A stretch of DNA of 64,000 bases from Pseudomonas anguilliseptica (lineage in GTDB: Bacteria > Pseudomonadota > Gammaproteobacteria > Pseudomonadales > Pseudomonadaceae). The stretch is from assembly GCF_021375795.1 (NCBI RefSeq), contig NZ_JAEIOI010000001.1, forward strand, positions 1,116,001 to 1,180,000, in the 5' to 3' direction. Each line of letters begins with the position of its first letter. The stretch's first letter is position 1. Both the position numbers and the translations under genes were made by a program. Under the pieces are notes generated by a model, which ran no database searches, had not been told where the DNA came from, and was given only the letters and a program-made list of their open reading frames with translations. This document shows, piece after piece, positions 61,264-64,000 of this stretch.

Positions 61264-62022
61264 CTACATCGCAACTTCAACCTGACCTGGGCCGACGACA
61301 CGCGCTCTGATAACTCGATTCGAGCGTTGGTTACGCACGCTGATCTGCTTGCCAATAGTGCCGTCCGAGAGCGCTTCGCCGGGCATGCGGACACTGATCC
61401 CGCCACTGCGTGCGCTGATTACCACCTGATCGCCTTTACGTATTGCTTCAGCCATTTGCACGTGAATGGGGGCAAGTACCTGATCCGGTAGCAGTGGTCG
61501 CGTCAATTTTTTGTCGATGGCCTGAGGCAGGGCTGTCAGATAACCCTGGTTGAGCAGGCCGACATCACGTTCGGCGAGCAGCACATCCATTTCTGTCAGC
61601 AGATTGTCGCGTTTCAGCGGGCGGCTGGCGATCACCACCTGCCGATACAGGCGCACCTGGCCGGGTACGAATACTGTCCAGGGCGAGTTGCCATCGCAGC
61701 GCACGCGCAAGGTGACGCGGCCAATCGGTTCGGCCGGACTTTCCAGGGTGGTTGTCAGGGGCTGCCCGCACAAAGGTAGGCGTAGACGTGGGTCGAGTCG
61801 GTTGATTTGAATCTCATGACGTCCGGCGATGTTGCTACGCTGTAAATAATCACTCACCGCCTGCTCAAGAAAAACTTCGCCAGCGCCGATAAGTTGTTCA
61901 GGCCGCGTGGCCTCGGCGCTCGCTACGGCGCTATAGCCGAGTGCCAGCAAAGCGGGTACAACTGCCAGCCAGTAGCGGCATTTTGCCAGTGAGCGTCGGT
62001 TAGTTGTCGTTTCAGTGTTCAT
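61264..62022 (-). CDS. flgA: Flagellar P-ring assembly chaperone FlgA
   Basis: A 252-residue periplasmic chaperone for the P-ring protein FlgI. A signal peptide follows a short basic N-terminus (cleavage near SAVASA). The SAF/FlgA domain reads VRLYRQVVIASRPLKRDNLLTEMDVLLAERDVGLLNQGYLT and ends with the family's VVISARSGGISVRMPGEALSDGTIGKQISVRNQRSNRVIRARVVGPGQVEV. It is divergent from cheV (73 bp). A sigma-54-type promoter lies almost on top of its start codon. Confidence 0.92.
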   Translation of the reverse strand: MNTETTTNRRSLAKCRYWLAVVPALLALGYSAVASAEATRPEQLIGAGEVFLEQAVSDYLQRSNIAGRHEIQINRLDPRLRLPLCGQPLTTTLESPAEPIGRVTLRVRCDGNSPWTVFVPGQVRLYRQVVIASRPLKRDNLLTEMDVLLAERDVGLLNQGYLTALPQAIDKKLTRPLLPDQVLAPIHVQMAEAIRKGDQVVISARSGGISVRMPGEALSDGTIGKQISVRNQRSNRVIRARVVGPGQVEVAM

Positions 62023-62033
62023 ATGGGTTAGAT

Positions 62034-62049
62034 AGCAAGGCGCGTGCCG
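62034..62049 (-). promoter_or_regulatory. Candidate sigma-54 promoter of flgA
   Basis: Minus strand CGGCACGCGCCTTGCT fits YGGCACG-N4-TTGCW with GG and GC ten bases apart. The -12 GC is only about 13 bp from the annotated ATG, so the message would have almost no leader, or translation starts downstream. Confidence 0.6.
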
Positions 62050-62095
62050 CCTGCTACGCTGACAGCAATCTGTTACTCAAATAAGGAGTTTGGGT

Positions 62096-63028
62096 ATGGC
62101 CGGTGTGATGGATTCGGTTAACCAGCGAACTCAGTTGGTTGGTCAGAATCGTTTGGAGTTGCTGCTGTTTCGTCTGAACAGCAACCAGTTGTACGGCATC
62201 AACGTATTCAAGGTGAAAGAGGTGCTGCAGTGCCCGAAACTCACCATCATGCCCAAATCCAGTCCGGTTGTTCGCGGTGTGGCCAATATCCGTGGCGGCA
62301 CCATTCCGATTCTTGATTTGTCCATGGCCACGGGCAACACCCCGCTGGCGAATATCGACAGCAGCTTCGTGATCATTACCGAGTACAACACCAAGGTGCA
62401 GGGTTTTCTGGTGCATTCGGTCGAGCGCATCGTCAACATGAACTGGGAGTCGATCCATCCACCACCCAAGGGCACCGGGCGCGATCATTACCTGACGGCG
62501 GTGACTCACCTGGACGACAAGATGGTCGAGATCATCGACGTCGAGAAAATCCTCGCAGAAGTGGCACCGACCTCTGAGGTGATCTCCGAAGGTGTACTCG
62601 ATGCCCGCACCCAGGCCCGTGCCGTGAGCAAACGTGTGCTGACCTGCGACGATTCGTCGGTTGCACGCAAGCAGGTGACGCGCTGCCTGGAAACCGTCGG
62701 CGTGGAGGTGGTGGCGCTAAATGATGGCCGCCAGGCTCTGGATTATCTGAAGGCGATGGTCGAGGAGGGCAAGAAGCCTGAGGAGGAATTTCTCATGCTG
62801 ATTTCCGATATCGAAATGCCCGAGATGGATGGTTACACCCTGACAGCGGAGATTCGTTCCGATCCGCGTATGCAAAAGCTGCACATCATCCTGCATACTT
62901 CGCTTTCTGGCGTGTTTAACCAGGCCATGGTCAAGAAGGTGGGCGCGGATGATTTTCTCGCCAAGTTTCGCCCGGATGACCTGGCCGCACGGGTAGCTGA
63001 CCGCATCAATATAGCGGCAGGGGACTGA
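62096..63028 (+). CDS. cheV: Chemotaxis coupling protein CheV
   Basis: A 310-residue fusion of a CheW-like coupling domain (residues 15-165: LLLFRLNSNQLYGINVFKVKEVLQCP and VRGVANIRGGTIPILDLS) and a receiver domain (175-305). The receiver has the acidic pair in LTCDDSSVARKQ and the phosphoacceptor Asp in SDIEMPEMDGYT. It links receptors to CheA and tunes adaptation. AAGGAG lies 8 nt before the ATG. It is operonic with cheR. Confidence 0.92.
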   Translation: MAGVMDSVNQRTQLVGQNRLELLLFRLNSNQLYGINVFKVKEVLQCPKLTIMPKSSPVVRGVANIRGGTIPILDLSMATGNTPLANIDSSFVIITEYNTKVQGFLVHSVERIVNMNWESIHPPPKGTGRDHYLTAVTHLDDKMVEIIDVEKILAEVAPTSEVISEGVLDARTQARAVSKRVLTCDDSSVARKQVTRCLETVGVEVVALNDGRQALDYLKAMVEEGKKPEEEFLMLISDIEMPEMDGYTLTAEIRSDPRMQKLHIILHTSLSGVFNQAMVKKVGADDFLAKFRPDDLAARVADRINIAAGD

Positions 63029-63044
63029 GGGCCTGGCCCTCAGT
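63024..63044 (+). promoter_or_regulatory. Hairpin in the cheV-cheR junction
   Basis: ACTGAGGGC (63024-63032) pairs perfectly with GCCCTCAGT (63036-63044) around a 3-nt loop. The cheV stop codon is in the left arm. It lacks a T run, so it may set relative expression by mRNA processing or by blocking re-initiation. Confidence 0.55.
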
Positions 63045-63072
63045 GAAACATATGTTCGTCGAGGCCTCGCGA

Positions 63073-63900
63073 GTGTCTACAGGTAATTTGGATTTCGAGC
63101 AGTTCCGGACTTTCCTGGAAAAAGCCTGCGGCATCCTGCTTGGCAGCAATAAGCAGTATCTGGTTTCCAGCCGGCTCAACAAGCTGATGGAACAGAACAG
63201 CATCAAAACCCTGGGAGAGCTGGTGCAGCGCATGCAAAGCCAGCCACGCAGTGGCTTGCGCGAACAGGTGGTCGATGCCATGACCACCAACGAAACGCTG
63301 TGGTTTCGCGATACCTACCCCTTTGAAGTGCTGAAAAACCGGGTGCTGCCCGAGATGATCAAGGCCAGCCCAGGGCAGCGCTTGCGTATCTGGTCGGCGG
63401 CCTGCTCTTCGGGGCAGGAGCCCTATTCGCTGTCGATGACCATCGATGAGTTTGAAAAAACCAACCTGGGTCAGCTCAAGAGCGGTGTGCAGATTGTTGC
63501 CACCGACCTGTCGCCGTCCATGTTGCTCAACTGCAAATCGGGTGAGTACGACAGCCTGGCAATGGGCCGTGGTTTGTCCCAGGAGCGGCTGCAGCGTTAT
63601 TTCGACCCCAAAGGGCCGGGGCGCTGGGTGGTCAAGCCGGCCATTCGCAGCCGTATCGAGTTCCGTCCGCTGAACCTGCTGGACAGCTATGCCAGCCTTG
63701 GCAAGTTCGATGTGGTGTTCTGCCGTAACGTGCTGATCTACTTCTCTGCCGAAGTGAAGAAAGACATCCTGACGCGCATTCATGCGATGTTGAAACCGGG
63801 TGGTTACCTGTTCCTCGGTGCCTCCGAGGCACTCAACGGCCTGCCTAACCATTATCAGATGGTGCAGTGCAGCCCGGGGATCATCTACAAAGCGAAGTAG
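63073..63900 (+). CDS. cheR: Chemotaxis protein methyltransferase CheR
   Basis: A 275-residue SAM-dependent enzyme that methylates glutamates of chemoreceptors. The N-terminal helical domain carries LDFEQFRTFLEKACGILLGSNKQYLVSSRLNKLM; the SAM site is WSAACSSGQEPYSLSM, and VFCRNVLIYFSAEVKKDIL follows. GTG at 63073 after GAGG gives the N-terminus MSTGNLDFEQF that I recall for P. aeruginosa CheR1; an in-frame ATG (63052) and a GTG (63043) upstream are alternatives. A terminator ends the operon. Confidence 0.92.
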   Translation: MSTGNLDFEQFRTFLEKACGILLGSNKQYLVSSRLNKLMEQNSIKTLGELVQRMQSQPRSGLREQVVDAMTTNETLWFRDTYPFEVLKNRVLPEMIKASPGQRLRIWSAACSSGQEPYSLSMTIDEFEKTNLGQLKSGVQIVATDLSPSMLLNCKSGEYDSLAMGRGLSQERLQRYFDPKGPGRWVVKPAIRSRIEFRPLNLLDSYASLGKFDVVFCRNVLIYFSAEVKKDILTRIHAMLKPGGYLFLGASEALNGLPNHYQMVQCSPGIIYKAK

Positions 63901-63918
63901 CCTGTGTGCTTGCAAATA

Positions 63919-63947
63919 AAAACGGGAGGCCTTGGCCTCCCGTTTTT
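63919..63947 (+). terminator. Rho-independent terminator of cheVR
   Basis: Perfect 12-bp stem AAAACGGGAGGC / GCCTCCCGTTTT with a CTTG loop and a T5 run, 18 bp after the cheR stop. Confidence 0.92.
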
Positions 63948-64000
63948 ATTGGGCTGAGTTAGTGTGTTGCCGGGGTTGTTTGTTCACTGCCTGTCACGTG

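Overview
The window looks like a chromosomal segment of a Pseudomonas species (Gammaproteobacteria). GC is high, Shine-Dalgarno sites are mostly GGAG or GAGG, and several blocks follow gene orders I remember from P. aeruginosa PAO1: rsmJ-mexL-mexJK-plsB, ppiA-hydrolase-LysR-azoR, and flgZ-flgN-flgM-flgA-cheV-cheR. It is not P. aeruginosa itself, because the blocks are joined differently and several genes and repeats are specific to this strain. Species is not decided here.

Layout. 0-4 kb: tsaB (tRNA t6A), a small hypothetical, a DUF72 protein, an EF-hand repeat protein and rsmJ. 4-11 kb: a TetR repressor divergent from an RND pump (mexL/mexJK) and a sodium:solute symporter. 11-13 kb: a repeat-rich, gene-poor stretch with a large imperfect palindrome, an atypical lipoprotein gene and a decayed IS3-family transposase end. 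13-18.4 kb: a DUF4197 protein, an MltF-like lytic transglycosylase and plsB. 18.5-21.1 kb: a four-gene bufferin/oxazolin-type RiPP operon (hvfABCD-like) behind an ECF-type promoter. This is the most interesting system in the window. 21.3-25.7 kb: an OprP/OprO-family porin, a secreted ParB-like protein, a FemAB-like protein and an MgtC protein. 25.8-29.4 kb: ppiA, hydrolase and LysR on the minus strand, then a small secreted protein and azoR.

29.6-35.8 kb: a RarD-like transporter, a RibD/DHFR-like reductase, a CigR-like protein, yhhQ with a convincing preQ1-I riboswitch, a DEAD-box helicase, an enoyl-reductase-like oxidoreductase and a solute-binding protein. 35.8-43.8 kb: an LtaS-family membrane protein, cvfB, tRNA-Thr(CGT), a secreted nuclease, an Aba4-like membrane protein, a periplasmic msrB-msrA pair and a membrane diguanylate cyclase. 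44-53.5 kb: GNAT, a secreted zinc phospholipase C-like protein, a solute-binding protein, a D-aminoacylase-like amidohydrolase, small unknowns, a YebC protein, eamA, ppiC and sstT. 53.8-59.4 kb: yceH, a secreted 18-residue tandem-repeat protein, a polyamine-type glutamine synthetase, an MFS carrier and a glycosyltransferase/DUF2064 pair. 59.4-63.9 kb: the flagellar/chemotaxis block with recognisable sigma-28 (flgM) and sigma-54 (flgA) promoters.

Non-coding structure is rich: REP elements, nested inverted repeats, and a dispersed ~115-140 bp hairpin family whose arms differ between copies but stay complementary. No CRISPR array, intact IS, prophage or rRNA was seen. All functional calls rest on reading motifs and recalled families; no search was run.
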